DNA of 64,000 nt from a bacterium 1XD42-76 (GCA_009917545.1 QZDW01000014.1:62001-126000); one strand, 5' to 3'. Positions 37,335-47,196 are shown, counted from the first letter of the stretch. Translations and numbers: made by a program. The notes: generated by a model from the sequence alone, not told the origin.

Positions 37335-38555
37335 CTATTCCATATCAATGATTTCCCCTTCAATCACCATCGTGCGTACACGTCCGTAATAGTCGAGCGG
37401 TTCTCCGTCCCAGATGAGAAGGTCAGCATCCTTGCCTTCCTCAATACTGCCGATCCGTGCATCGAGCCCCAGATACCGTGCTGGCAGGATGGTAGCGGCG
37501 GCAAGGAGCTCTTTTTCGGTCATCCCATTCTGGTGCAGCAGGGAGAGCTGACAGGGGAACAGCTCCAGATTCATCGACGGGTGTGAGGTGCTTATGGCGA
37601 AGGAAATCCCCTTCTTGCGCAGAATGCCGCCCAGCCCGAGCTTACGGTTCTGTTCCTCTCTTGACCTTCCGCCGCCGTAGAGCGGGCCGACGACGAAGCG
37701 GATATCCGTGCGCTCCAGGCTGTCGCAGGCCTCCGCGGCGTCGTATGCGCCGGTAATGACAGAATTGAGGCCGAATTCTTCACCGATACGGACGGCTGTC
37801 ATAATGTCCTGGGACTGTAGTGCAGCGATCTTTACCGGCATACCGTCAAAGACACGCATCAGGGATTCGTGCTCCAGAGAGTAGGATCTGCCGGAGCCGT
37901 TCTGCCTGCTTTCCCGGTATTCCCTTGCCTGATACAGTGCATTGCGGATCATGGCGGCAGAACCCATCCTCGTCATGGGAGACTGTCCTTTCTTGCCAAA
38001 ACGTGAGCGCGGCTCATTGGTAAGGGAAAACTGGTAAGCAGCTTCTTCCTTTAATATCCAGTTTCGGCCTGCATTTCCACCCGTTTTTACCGCTGCGCAG
38101 GTTCCGCCTATGAGGGCACTTTTGGCAGGACTGCTGATGGCAGTGGTGACGCCGCCGCGCCGGGCCATTGCAAATGCTTCATCGGAGAAGTCGAGTGCAT
38201 CCACGGCACGGAGCGAAGGACTCAGAGGAAGCGCGTCGTCGGCATCCTGGTTGTCCCTGCGGTATATCTGGGTTCTGACGCCTGCCAGGCAGTCAGCTTC
38301 CACAAAACCCGGTGTCACGAGCGCGCCCTTGGCATCCAGAATCAGCTCCCCGTCTGTCCTTTCTGCACAACCTGTTTCGGCTTCGTTTCCGGATACGAAT
38401 CCGTTCGTTTTGCAGTCCCGGCCGTTTTGACCGGCGCCGGATCCTCCGTCCGCGGCATTTCTGATACCGGCAATTTTTCCGCCGCGGATGATGATATCCA
38501 TATACTTCCGATAGATATCGTTCATGTCGATTAATAATGCATTTTTAATAATCAT
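37335..38555 (-). CDS. Amidohydrolase paralogue lacking metal ligands (pseudoenzyme)
   Basis: A 406-residue protein clearly paralogous to the upstream amidohydrolase: shared TRMGSAAMIRNALYQARE, SLMRVFDGMPVKI and ARIGSIEEGKDADLLIW. Every expected metal site is altered: HxH is replaced by EADCLAG, the HAH/His site by KIAALQSQ, the EHC site by TGAYDA and the final TTDSG by STSHPS. Residues ~30-65 form a low-complexity insert. It is last in the opp operon, 12 bp after the intact copy, with AGGAGAGG before its ATG. Likely a non-catalytic partner or a regulator; catalysis by the usual mechanism is improbable. Confidence 0.85.
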   Translation of the reverse strand: MIIKNALLIDMNDIYRKYMDIIIRGGKIAGIRNAADGGSGAGQNGRDCKTNGFVSGNEAETGCAERTDGELILDAKGALVTPGFVEADCLAGVRTQIYRRDNQDADDALPLSPSLRAVDALDFSDEAFAMARRGGVTTAISSPAKSALIGGTCAAVKTGGNAGRNWILKEEAAYQFSLTNEPRSRFGKKGQSPMTRMGSAAMIRNALYQAREYRESRQNGSGRSYSLEHESLMRVFDGMPVKIAALQSQDIMTAVRIGEEFGLNSVITGAYDAAEACDSLERTDIRFVVGPLYGGGRSREEQNRKLGLGGILRKKGISFAISTSHPSMNLELFPCQLSLLHQNGMTEKELLAAATILPARYLGLDARIGSIEEGKDADLLIWDGEPLDYYGRVRTMVIEGEIIDME

Positions 38556-38567
38556 TTCATTCCTCTC

Positions 38568-39722
38568 CTACGCCCAATAACATACGTTCCCGCCTATCAG
38601 CACCACATCAGCCTTCGCCCCGGAAGAGAACGGCTCGCCGCCCCAGATCACGAGATCTGCCTGTTTCCCTGCTTCAATGCTTCCGATCTGCTCCCAGAGG
38701 CCGATTGCTTTGGCAGCATGTTCCGTCAGGCCTTTGTAAGCGCCCATCTCGGAGAGGCCGCTTTTGATGAGAACAGCAGCCTGCATCAAAAGCCCTTCCA
38801 TCGGGATTACGCCGGAGTCTGTGGTGATGGCAAAGGGAACCCCGGCACGCTCGAACTGTGCAGGCGCGTCAAAGCGTTTGTTCGCCACTTCGACTTTTCC
38901 CTTTCCGCCCATGATGGGGCCCAGGATGGACAGGACTCCCGCCTCGCGGAGTTCATCTAACAGGAGATATCCGTCTGTACAATGCTCAATGGTATAAGTA
39001 AGGCCGAATTCTTTCCCGATGCGGATGGCAGCCCGGATATCGTTGGCTTTATGTGCATGAATTTTCACCGGCATGCCGTCAAAGACGCGCATCAGAGAAT
39101 GCATGTCGAGGTCAAAGGAGAAGGATGAGCTCTCACCTTTTTTCCGCTTTTCCTGATGGAGATTCCATTTTTCCCGGTAGTCGCGCGCTTTGTAGAGTGT
39201 ATCGCGGATTAACGCCGTGGCTCCCATTCTCGTGGCCGGCATTTTTCCCTGCGGCCCGTAGTTTGTCTTGGGGTTTTCTCCCAGTGCCATTTTCATACAG
39301 AATTCTTCTTTGACGATGCGGGAGGCTGCGGATGTTCCGGCGCTTTTTATAATCAGGAAGGTTCCGCCGATGAGATTCGAGCTTCCTGGCCCTACGGCCA
39401 GTGTGGTGACGCCATGTTCGAGGGCCTGGGTGAAATCTCTGGAATTGAGATCAATCGCGTCAAGCGCGCGCAGTCCCGGATGGATGGGGCCGGTCTTTTC
39501 ATTGATATCCTGCCCGGCGCTGTCAGCCATCCCCAGATGGCAGTGAGATTCGATAAGCCCCGGTGTAACCAGGCGCCCGTCTGCGTCGATGACTTTATAT
39601 CCGGCCTGTGCCGCAATCTGCGGGGCGATGGAGGCAAACGTGCCCCCATCAATCAGAATGTCCCGTTTTTCTTTGTAAGTGCCTGCCATGTCAATGAGAC
39701 TGGCATTTTTAATTAACAGCAT
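38568..39722 (-). CDS. Amidohydrolase (imidazolonepropionase-like)
   Basis: A 384-residue metal-dependent hydrolase with the full set of ligands: HxH in LIESHCHLGM, His residues in KIHAHKAND and TIEHCTDG, and the catalytic Asp in ITTDSGVIP. Head and tail beta-sandwich motifs ([26 protein letters not shown]) are typical of the family. Substrates in this group are cyclic amides, amide-linked amino acids or dipeptides. Being co-transcribed with a peptide-type ABC importer suggests it hydrolyses the imported compound in the cytoplasm. The ATG overlaps the end of the upstream ATPase gene by 10 bp. Confidence 0.88.
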   Translation of the reverse strand: MLLIKNASLIDMAGTYKEKRDILIDGGTFASIAPQIAAQAGYKVIDADGRLVTPGLIESHCHLGMADSAGQDINEKTGPIHPGLRALDAIDLNSRDFTQALEHGVTTLAVGPGSSNLIGGTFLIIKSAGTSAASRIVKEEFCMKMALGENPKTNYGPQGKMPATRMGATALIRDTLYKARDYREKWNLHQEKRKKGESSSFSFDLDMHSLMRVFDGMPVKIHAHKANDIRAAIRIGKEFGLTYTIEHCTDGYLLLDELREAGVLSILGPIMGGKGKVEVANKRFDAPAQFERAGVPFAITTDSGVIPMEGLLMQAAVLIKSGLSEMGAYKGLTEHAAKAIGLWEQIGSIEAGKQADLVIWGGEPFSSGAKADVVLIGGNVCYWA

Positions 39723-40684
39723 AATGCGTCCCCCTTAAGTTCCCTGCGGTATCGCAGGATTTCGCTTTCAGACCCGTAGACAAAGTGCTCCGGGAGAATT
39801 TCCACCATGTGCGGCTGCTCCGTACTGTAATCATGAGCCGTTTTGACGTCATAAACAAGGCTTTCCCGTTCCTTCTCAATCAGAGGGTTCGGCATGGGGA
39901 TGGCTGACAAAAGCAATTTCGTATAGGGGTGGATTGGATGCTCATAAAGGTCATCCGAGCGTGCCACCTCCAAAAGCTTTCCCCGGTACATAACGCCGAT
40001 GCGGTCAGAGAAATATTTGACTACAGACAGGTTATGCGCCACAAAAATAATCGTCAGACCATATTCCCGTTTCAGGTCATTTAACAGGTTGATGACCTGG
40101 GCCTGAACGGAGACATCGAGCGCGGAGACCGGCTCGTCCGCGATTACCATAGACGGATTGACAATGATAGCTCTGGCAATGCCGATTCTCTGCCGCTGAC
40201 CACCGGAAAATTCGTGCGGATAGCGGTTGGCGTGCTCTTTTGTAAGCCCGACCTTTTCCAGGACCTCGAAAACTCTCCGGTCGATTTCTGCACGGTCATG
40301 AATCCCGCGGACAAAAAGCCCTTCTCCGATGATCTCCCGTACGGTCATACGGGGATTGAGGGAATCAATGGGATCCTGAAAAATACAGGTAATGTGCTCT
40401 GTCAGGTAGCTTTGAAGCTCCTTTGTCATTTTCCCGGTCAGGCTTCTGCCGTCAAATTCAATATTTCCGGAAGTGGGCGTATAGAGCCGGAGAATCGTTC
40501 TGCCGGTCGTTGTTTTCCCGCAGCCGGATTCGCCCACAAGGCCGAAGGTCTCCGAGCGGTATACCTGGAACGACACGTCGTCAACAGCCTTTACCAGAGT
40601 TTTCCTGCGCCCGGCCTTTGCATGAAAGTGCATGCAGAGATGTTCGACATTTAATAATACTTCCCGTTCCTCCTGTCTGTTCAT
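39713..40684 (-). CDS. oppF: Oligopeptide-type ABC transporter ATPase, OppF-like
   Basis: A 323-residue ABC ATPase with Walker A GESGCGKT, signature [14 protein letters not shown], Walker [12 protein letters not shown] and the Opp/Dpp-specific C-terminal stretch [15 protein letters not shown]. It pairs with OppD to drive import. Its start overlaps the oppD stop by ATGA, and its end overlaps the amidohydrolase start. Confidence 0.93.
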   Translation of the reverse strand: MNRQEEREVLLNVEHLCMHFHAKAGRRKTLVKAVDDVSFQVYRSETFGLVGESGCGKTTTGRTILRLYTPTSGNIEFDGRSLTGKMTKELQSYLTEHITCIFQDPIDSLNPRMTVREIIGEGLFVRGIHDRAEIDRRVFEVLEKVGLTKEHANRYPHEFSGGQRQRIGIARAIIVNPSMVIADEPVSALDVSVQAQVINLLNDLKREYGLTIIFVAHNLSVVKYFSDRIGVMYRGKLLEVARSDDLYEHPIHPYTKLLLSAIPMPNPLIEKERESLVYDVKTAHDYSTEQPHMVEILPEHFVYGSESEILRYRRELKGDALCC

Positions 40685-41727
40685 AAAACACCCGCCTCTC
40701 TTTTCATTTCCGTGATTCTGTCCTTCAGCGCCTGCGGCGGTTCACACGGCGGAGCGTCCGGATGCAGGAGCCAGGTAGCCGCATAGTGGGTATCGCTTAC
40801 CCGGAACATCGGCGGCTGTTCGTCAAGATCAATTTTCATGGCGTAGCGGTTGCGGGCAGCAAAGGCGTCACCCTTTGGCGGGTGCACCATATTGGGCGGG
40901 GTGCCCGGAATCGCGGCCAGAGGTTCCCTGGATTTCATGTCCGGAATCGAGGTCAGAAGCGCCCAGGTGTAGGGGTGTCTGGGATCAAGGAAAATGTCCT
41001 CGCACGTTCCCTGCTCGACAATTCTGCCTGCATACATGACATAGACGCGGTCAGCGATATTGGCGACCACACCCAGGTCATGAGTGATGAAAATAATGGA
41101 AACGCCTCGTGTATCCCGGATTTTTTTAATCAGCTGGAGAATTCTGGCCTGTACTGTGACATCGAGCGCCGTCGTCGGTTCGTCACAGATCAGGATATCG
41201 GGATCGTTTGCCAGGGCGATTGCGATGACGATTCTCTGACGCATACCGCCGGAGAACTGGAACGGATACTGGTTGTAGCGGATCTCCGGCTCGGGAATAC
41301 CGACATCTGCCATGATTTCGAGCGCTTTTTGCCGTGCCTCGGCGTTTGACATCCCATAGTTTTCCGTGTATACTTCCGCAATCTGCCTGCCTATCTTCAT
41401 CAATGGATTCAAAGAGGAGAGCGGATCCTGAAAAATAAGGCCGATTTTTTTTCCGCGGATCTCCTCATACTGTTTTTCCGTCAGAGTTACCAGGTCCTGA
41501 TTGTCGTAGAGGATACTTCCCCTCTCGATCACCGCGTTTTTGGAGAGAATGCCCATAATGGTCCGGATGGAAACGCTTTTCCCTGATCCGGATTCCCCCA
41601 CGATCGCAATGGTTTCCCCTTTTTTGAGGGAAAAATTGACTCCGCGCACAGCCTGTACTTTTCCGGCTATGCTTTTAAAGGAAACATGCAGATCCGTTAC
41701 CTCTAATACGGTTTCCCGTGCTGTCAT
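40681..41727 (-). CDS. oppD: Oligopeptide-type ABC transporter ATPase, OppD-like
   Basis: A 348-residue ABC ATPase with Walker A GESGSGKS, signature SGGMRQRIVIAIAL, Walker B ILICDEPTTALD and the OppD/DppD C-terminal region (RHPYTWALLTSIPD followed by PPNMVHPPKG). The usual cysteine-rich 4Fe-4S motif of DppD is not obvious; the tail has only CEPP. GGAAGGAGG precedes ATG 41727. Downstream of the permease genes in the same operon. Confidence 0.93.
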   Translation of the reverse strand: MTARETVLEVTDLHVSFKSIAGKVQAVRGVNFSLKKGETIAIVGESGSGKSVSIRTIMGILSKNAVIERGSILYDNQDLVTLTEKQYEEIRGKKIGLIFQDPLSSLNPLMKIGRQIAEVYTENYGMSNAEARQKALEIMADVGIPEPEIRYNQYPFQFSGGMRQRIVIAIALANDPDILICDEPTTALDVTVQARILQLIKKIRDTRGVSIIFITHDLGVVANIADRVYVMYAGRIVEQGTCEDIFLDPRHPYTWALLTSIPDMKSREPLAAIPGTPPNMVHPPKGDAFAARNRYAMKIDLDEQPPMFRVSDTHYAATWLLHPDAPPCEPPQALKDRITEMKREAGVL

Positions 41728-41784
41728 AAAGTTCCTCCTTCCAACAGTCGTGTTTCACAGTGGTATGTTCTTTTCTCATACTGT

Positions 41785-42813
41785 TTAATCGCTTCCGCGC
41801 ATGGTGGGATTGAAGGCATCCCTCAGTCCGTTGCCGAAGAGATTGAAGGAAATCATCAGCACGGAGATGAGCACGGCCGGGAAAAGGGTCTGGTATGGAT
41901 AGGAGGTAAGCACCTTCTGGGCATCCGATAAAAGAACTCCGATGGAAGGCTCCGGAGCCTGAAGGCCGAGGCCGATGAAGGCAAGGAAAGATTCGGCAAA
42001 GATCGCGCCCGGCACCTCAACCATCGCCCTTGTGATGACCGGGCCAATGGAATTCGGAAGAATGTGACGGAAAATGAGCTTTTGATCTCTGACACCCATG
42101 ACTCTGGCTGCCAGGACATATTCCCTGCCCTTAAAACGCAGGAACTGCCCGCGGACGAGCTTCGCCGTGCCAATCCAGCCGCGGATGATGAGCGCCAGCA
42201 CAATGGCCCGGATACCGGTTCCCATAAAGAGAATCAGAAGTGTGGCTACAATCACCTGCGGAAACGCTCCGATAATCTCCGTGATCCGCATCATGATAAT
42301 ATCGACATGGCCTCCGTAATATCCTGCAATGGCTCCGTAGACGACGCCAATGAGGATATTCATCATAACGGAAATGACGGCGATCATCAGGGAAATCCTG
42401 GCTCCGCGCCACAGGCGGGTCCATAAATCGCGTCCCAGATAATCCGTTCCCATGATAAAATACTGGTCAGACTGGCCGCAGTAAGCATAATAACTGACTT
42501 TGACATCTGCCATAGGCACGCCGCGGATCTCGTATTCGTTCACAATGCCGAGGACGCAGCCTTCGGGGAATTTCTCAGGATTTGCAAGGCTTTCCTTCCT
42601 GTTATTATATAGAATTCTGGTGCCGTCTGCAATGCCAAATTTTTCGAGAACCGGGATGCGGGGCGGCATGTTGACGCGTTCCACATCCTGATCATTATAG
42701 CCGTATGGCGTAAAGGACGGGCCTGCGGCAGAGAAAAAGGCAATCAGGACGATAATGATAAAGGCGGCGATGGAAGCTTTGTTTTTCTTAAGGCGCAGGA
42801 AACGGACATGTCC
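41785..42813 (-). pseudogene. oppC: ABC permease OppC-like, 5' end lost in a deletion
   Basis: The permease core is intact (GTDYLGRDLWTRLWRGARIS, the EAA-like loop ARVMGVRDQKLIFRHILPN, end at 41785). In-frame homology continues upstream of the first usable start (GTG 42684) through a normal first membrane helix (RFLRLKKNK, then ASIAAFIIIIVLIAFFSAA) to about 42805, where it runs into the truncated oppB. No ATG, GTG or TTG with a ribosome binding site exists in that upstream part; the frame is closed by TGA at 42823-42825. Translation from 42684 would give a protein without its first membrane segment. Either the gene is broken or the assembly is missing bases here. Confidence 0.75.
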
Positions 42814-43322
42814 GCAGACGGTTCATATAAAATCGGAAACAGTCCCCATTTGAATCCGCAGAAATACTGTAACAGGGATGCAAATACGAAGGAAGGCACG
42901 GAAATTCCCAGAATGACAAGAAACGAGATGGCATGGTCAGCTGCCGTATTTTTCTTCAATGCCGCGATCGTACCTGCGATTACGCCGACAGGAACAGCGA
43001 ACAGAAGCGCCGTCAGATTGACGAACAGGGATACGGGAATCTGCCTGGCAAGAATCTGGAAGGCGGGGATACCCGGTTCGACCTTTACTGAGGTTCCCCA
43101 GTCGTTTTCCGTGATAACGCCTTTGAGGAAATAACCATACTGGACAAGCATAGGCTTGTCGAGGTGGGCTTTCTGCTCCAACATTGCCACAGCAGCCGGA
43201 GGCAGGTTGGGATCGTCATAGACATTTCCCGGCATCAGACGCACGACAACAAAGGATAGGGTGAGAATGATGAACAGGGCAATGGCTGCGGCGAAAATTC
43301 TCTTTGCAAAGTATTGTTTCAT
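42744..43322 (-). pseudogene. oppB: ABC permease OppB-like, 3' half lost in a deletion
   Basis: ATG 43322 (AAAGGAG upstream) opens a normal OppB: first helix RIFAAAIALFIILTLSFVVV, then RLMPGN and a QIPVSLFVNLTALLFAVPVG helix. After FPILYEPSADMS (about codon 172) the frame enters the 5' part of oppC out of frame and stops at 42744. Family members run to about 305-345 residues with a conserved EAA loop in the missing half, so about 130 or more codons are gone. The transporter as encoded should be non-functional. Confidence 0.75.
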
Positions 43323-43446
43323 GTAGTCCACTCCTTTGACAGGCGGTAAAAGCAGGGAGCCGTCCGGCCCATAAGGGCGCGTCCGGCTTTCTGCTTTCCG
43401 GCTTTCTGCCTGGATCCGGTCCAGTGACAGAATATTGTTTCCATGA

Positions 43447-45285
43447 TTATTCTGCCAGATCCATATAAGCCCAGGCAAAGCCTAATGATGTGAGGCGCTT
43501 GTCTACTGCCAGGACAACCCGGTCAGAATGCATGTATTTTGATATCTGCTGATAGACCGGAATCGCGAGTACCTGGTCTAAAAATTCTTTTTCCATTGCG
43601 ATTGTGACTTCGGCGCGCTTCTTTTCATCCAGGCGGCATTCCTCACTGACCGACTGGATGTACAGCTCGTCAATAACCGTATTGTTATACTGGGAGAAGC
43701 GCCTGGTGTCTGTGCTCAGATAGGGCTCGAACTTGCGGTTGGGGTAAAATGCGGCAGCTGTCAGATCCCATGCACCCCAACAGAGATCCCAGTCGGAGGT
43801 GGGGCCGTTCTGGCTGGTTCTCATAAGCTTTACTGCGGCGGAGTTATTCATGGCAGTTACGTTCATCTCGAAGCGGTCAGCTCCGAACAGATTCGTCAGG
43901 CTGCTCTGAATCGTCTCGCTGGCAGCGCGGAGATCCTCAACGGCTTCATTATAAATGAGGTTCACAGAAACCTTACTTACCCCGGTTTCCTCCAATGCTT
44001 TGTCAAAGTATTCCTTTGCAAGCTCCGGGTCATAGCTGGCGTTTTCCTTTAAGTACCCGCCTGCCTCCGGGAGAGCCCGGAACATGGTGCCGTCTGCATA
44101 GACCTGATAGGATGTGGGGATAAAATAATCAGCAGCAATATTTCCTGTCACCTTAGCGACCGGACCACGGTCAATTCCGTAATACAGGGCTTTTCTGAAA
44201 TTCAGATTGCCGAGGTACGGCTTGTCAGGATTCTCAAAATTGACCTCGATCTCCCGGACTACGCTGGTCTCCTGGACATACACTCTGGGGTCATCACCGT
44301 ATTTGGCTTCACCGTTACTGCCAAGGGAAAGATAATCGAGAGAACCCTGTTCAAACATTTCAAGCTGCGTTAATTCATCCTGTACAACCCGGACGACCAT
44401 TCCGTCAAGCTTCACTTCATCTGCATGTACATAGTTGGAATTTTTCTCGAAAACACGCTCAGCGCCTTTGGTCCATGAGGTGAGGACAAATGGGCCGCTT
44501 GCCATAATGAGATTCGCCTCTGTGCCGTAGGAATTCGCCGTGTGATCGCTGTTCATGCACTCGTCGTAGAGCGGCTGGTAGACAGGACCCGTATAACGCA
44601 TCTGGAAATGGCGCATTACGTCGAGTGCAGTCACCTTTTCCGTAGTCTTTACGGATACAGTGTAATCATCTACCTTTTTAAAACCGACTTCCTCCCAGTC
44701 TACCGCGACGCCTGTGCTCTCCTGCATATAATAAGCGTAGGCATTTTCGACTTCTATGTAGTTCCTGGCAAGTCCGCTTGGCGTCGCGTAGGTCAGCTTC
44801 GGATCCAGCGCCTGCTGCCAGGAATAGAGGAAGGTATCCGCGTTGATCGGGTCCCCGTTGGCCCATTTGGCATTCTTGTCAATCTCGATGATCCAGGTGT
44901 ACCCGTCCTCCGAATACGGCTCCTTTGCCGCCAGATCCGGAGCGGGAACTGCCACATCTCTGGTTTCGTTCGGTACATACCGGTAGAGATTGGAATGGAA
45001 ATAATCCACAATCTCATAGTTGCCTTCAAAGGGGCTTATGTTGGAGGCAGCCGAGGTGCTGGACCAGTAGAAGATCTTCTGGCCGCTCTGGCTTCCTGCC
45101 TGGGCTTCCGATGACGGGGCAGCCGAAGTGCTGTCTGCGGGCTGTCCGGCCCCTTCTGTAGTCTGTGCCTGGCTTGCGGCTGTCTGCATTCCTGCTTCCC
45201 CGCTGCCGCCTCCGGAACATCCGCTAAGAGCGGTTGTAAACATTACCATTGCCAGTCCCAAAGCGGCAAGACGTCTTTTTTTCAT
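43447..45285 (-). CDS. oppA: Peptide ABC transporter substrate-binding lipoprotein (family 5)
   Basis: A 612-residue lipoprotein: signal peptide with lipobox LSGC (Cys22-23 region), a Ser/Ala/Gln-rich linker (about 25-72), then an SBP family 5 domain (KNAKWANGDPINADTFLYSW is the conserved block). The C-terminal domain has GNLNFRKALYYGIDR. It binds oligopeptides or related solutes outside the membrane for the opp importer. It is the first gene of the operon, with its promoter in the 288-bp region shared with the divergent LysR gene. It looks intact despite the damaged permease genes downstream. Confidence 0.93.
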   Translation of the reverse strand: MKKRRLAALGLAMVMFTTALSGCSGGGSGEAGMQTAASQAQTTEGAGQPADSTSAAPSSEAQAGSQSGQKIFYWSSTSAASNISPFEGNYEIVDYFHSNLYRYVPNETRDVAVPAPDLAAKEPYSEDGYTWIIEIDKNAKWANGDPINADTFLYSWQQALDPKLTYATPSGLARNYIEVENAYAYYMQESTGVAVDWEEVGFKKVDDYTVSVKTTEKVTALDVMRHFQMRYTGPVYQPLYDECMNSDHTANSYGTEANLIMASGPFVLTSWTKGAERVFEKNSNYVHADEVKLDGMVVRVVQDELTQLEMFEQGSLDYLSLGSNGEAKYGDDPRVYVQETSVVREIEVNFENPDKPYLGNLNFRKALYYGIDRGPVAKVTGNIAADYFIPTSYQVYADGTMFRALPEAGGYLKENASYDPELAKEYFDKALEETGVSKVSVNLIYNEAVEDLRAASETIQSSLTNLFGADRFEMNVTAMNNSAAVKLMRTSQNGPTSDWDLCWGAWDLTAAAFYPNRKFEPYLSTDTRRFSQYNNTVIDELYIQSVSEECRLDEKKRAEVTIAMEKEFLDQVLAIPVYQQISKYMHSDRVVLAVDKRLTSLGFAWAYMDLAE

Positions 45286-45320
45286 AATTCTGCATCCTCC
45301 TTGTTAAAATTTCACAAAAA

Positions 45321-45354
45321 ATTATCAGTTTTCTCTCTGAATTTTGCTGATAAT
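45321..45354. promoter_or_regulatory. Inverted repeat in the oppA-lysR intergenic region (operator candidate)
   Basis: A perfect ATTATCAG (45321-45328) / CTGATAAT (45347-45354) repeat, 36 bp upstream of oppA. A second pair of TGCGTA direct repeats lies at about 45373-45408. Divergent LysR genes usually bind sites of this kind between the two start points. Confidence 0.45.
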
Positions 45355-45443
45355 TACATTTTAATACGGGATATGCGTATTTGTACAATTAGTTTTGCGT
45401 ATGACGTTCCTGAAAAAATGTATATTTTGCTTCGGGAAATGGT

Positions 45444-45472
45444 TTGACAATGATTGGGGCCTTCACTATACT
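45444..45472 (+). promoter_or_regulatory. Sigma-A promoter of the LysR gene
   Basis: Consensus TTGACA at 45444-45449, a 17-bp spacer and TATACT at 45467-45472, about 100 bp before the LysR start codon at 45573. Confidence 0.7.
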
Positions 45473-45572
45473 TATAGTAAACTTTCATGCGCCCACAGGT
45501 GAGCGTGCCACTACGTTCATTACCGGTAGACCTGGAGACAGCCCTTCATTTTGCAGATTAGGAGGCTTATAT

Positions 45573-46451
45573 ATGGATCAAAAAGTTCTGGAATCCTTTA
45601 TCAGCGCCGCGTATCATCTGAATTTCAGCAATGCTGCCATTGACTGCCATATTACTCAGGCCACTCTGAGCCGCCAGATTGCCCTCCTGGAGGACGAGAT
45701 CGGAGCAGAACTGTTTATCCGTCACAAAAACGGTGTTACCCTGACTCCGGCGGGGCAATATCTGTTTAAATCCTCCCATAGCCTGCTGGAGCAGTATAAG
45801 GATATCGTGTTCAACTGCAGGCGTGCTGTCAGTGATCTGTCACCCAGGCTGCGCATTGGCCTGGGGCCTCTGGAACATCTGCTTCTGACCGGGCCTCTGA
45901 CTGGTTTACTGAAGCAGTATCCGGCCGCGGAGGTCGGCTGCATGTCTTATACGTATAAGATTCTTACATCGCGTTTCCGCAATAAAAGTATTGATGTGGG
46001 TCTTTGTACGGAACGGTGTGCAAAGGCTGTTGAGGGGCTTTACCTGCTTCCTGTCTATAAAGAACCGTGGCAGGTAGCCGCAAGCGCGAACCATCCATAC
46101 TGGCAGCTTCCCGCCTCAGAGCAGGCATGTATTCAGGATCAGAATCTTCTGATCGGCTACCAGAATGAATTTGAAGAGACGGTATTATACTGTGAGCGGA
46201 ACCATTTTAAACCGGGGCATTTTATCGAATGTAATTTTCTGCAGTCCCAGATCCCGCTCCTCCAGGCAGGTGCAGGGATTGCGCTGCTGCCGCCGTTTGT
46301 CAGGGAAGCGCTGCCTGCGGATGTGCGTATGGAGGACAGGCTTACCGTGCCGCTCGCGCCGACGATTGTGCTTGCCCACTATCCTCACAATACCCACCCG
46401 GCGTTACAGGCGCTTCGGAGGCTGTATGCGGAGGAGATGAGCGACGGGTGA
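45573..46451 (+). CDS. LysR family transcriptional regulator, divergent from opp operon
   Basis: A 292-residue LysR protein. The DNA-binding domain contains FISAAYHLNFSNAA and HITQATLSRQIALLEDEIG; the effector domain follows from about residue 90. AGGAGG at 45560-45565 fixes ATG 45573; an in-frame ATG at 45444 overlaps the promoter. The divergent layout with oppA makes it the probable regulator of the peptide-uptake/amidohydrolase operon, with a transported or hydrolysed compound as co-inducer (inference). Confidence 0.9.
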   Translation: MDQKVLESFISAAYHLNFSNAAIDCHITQATLSRQIALLEDEIGAELFIRHKNGVTLTPAGQYLFKSSHSLLEQYKDIVFNCRRAVSDLSPRLRIGLGPLEHLLLTGPLTGLLKQYPAAEVGCMSYTYKILTSRFRNKSIDVGLCTERCAKAVEGLYLLPVYKEPWQVAASANHPYWQLPASEQACIQDQNLLIGYQNEFEETVLYCERNHFKPGHFIECNFLQSQIPLLQAGAGIALLPPFVREALPADVRMEDRLTVPLAPTIVLAHYPHNTHPALQALRRLYAEEMSDG

Positions 46452-46619
46452 TTTGCCTCTCTGTGGTATCTTTCAGACAGAAGGAAGGGGAAAGCAAGAG
46501 ATGATAAATGGCATTGGCAGATGGAAAAATGATACGATGGTAGAATATAATTTTGATGATTCCGTAACGGCCGGGATCTAAGATGATCTGGAAATAACTT
46601 TTGTCAAAGGAGGCAGAAA

Positions 46620-47114
46620 ATGAACAGCATTTTTCACAGAACAAGTATCCGGAAGTACCAGAACAGGGAGGTTGAACGGGAGAAAATTGTCCGTATGCTA
46701 AGAGCAGCGATGGCGGCTCCGTCTGCATGCAACCAGCAGCCCTGGGAGTATTATGTGGTGACAAACCGGCAGATGATTGAACAGCTTTCCCAGAGCAGTC
46801 CCTACGCAGGCTGTGCAAAGGCCGCACCGGTCGTGTTCGTTGCCTGTTACCGGGTGGAGTGTATCGTGCCAGACTATGCACAGATCGACCTCAGCGCTTC
46901 GGTGGAGAATCTCCTTCTGGAGGCTGACGCTGAGGGACTGGGGGCAGTCTGGATGGGAGTCGCGCCCAGAGAAGAGCGGATGGAGGCTGTGGCAGAGCTT
47001 CTGGGGCTTCCAAAGCAGCTTAAGGTGTTTGCCATGATTGCCTGCGGATATCCGGCTGAGGAAAAGGAGCAGCAGGACCGGTATGAAGAGAGCCGGGTTC
47101 ACTATGTGGAATGA
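46620..47114 (+). CDS. Nitroreductase family protein
   Basis: A 164-residue FMN-binding fold protein with the family start RTSIRKYQNREVE (Arg-Ser-x-Arg FMN phosphate site), APSACNQQPWEYYVV and GLGAVWMGVAP. It is shorter than classical NfsB (about 215 residues) but within the range of small clostridial nitroreductases. It would reduce flavin- or nitro-type substrates with NAD(P)H in the cytoplasm. AAAGGAGG precedes the ATG. It is separate from its neighbours, followed by a bidirectional hairpin shared with the convergent pot operon. Confidence 0.88.
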   Translation: MNSIFHRTSIRKYQNREVEREKIVRMLRAAMAAPSACNQQPWEYYVVTNRQMIEQLSQSSPYAGCAKAAPVVFVACYRVECIVPDYAQIDLSASVENLLLEADAEGLGAVWMGVAPREERMEAVAELLGLPKQLKVFAMIACGYPAEEKEQQDRYEESRVHYVE

Positions 47115-47139
47115 TATAGGATAATATCAGGGTCAAAAC

Positions 47140-47195
47140 ACGGCCTGTCGCGTTGCCGGCATATAGCGGAAACGGAGACAGGCCGTAATATTTTC
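47140..47195. terminator. Bidirectional terminator between nitroreductase and potD
   Basis: A perfect 10-bp stem ACGGCCTGTC (47140-47149) / GACAGGCCGT (47177-47186), with AATATTTTCTTT after it on the + side and CAAAA before it (TTTTG on the - side). It lies between convergent genes. Confidence 0.7.
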
Positions 47196-47196
47196 T

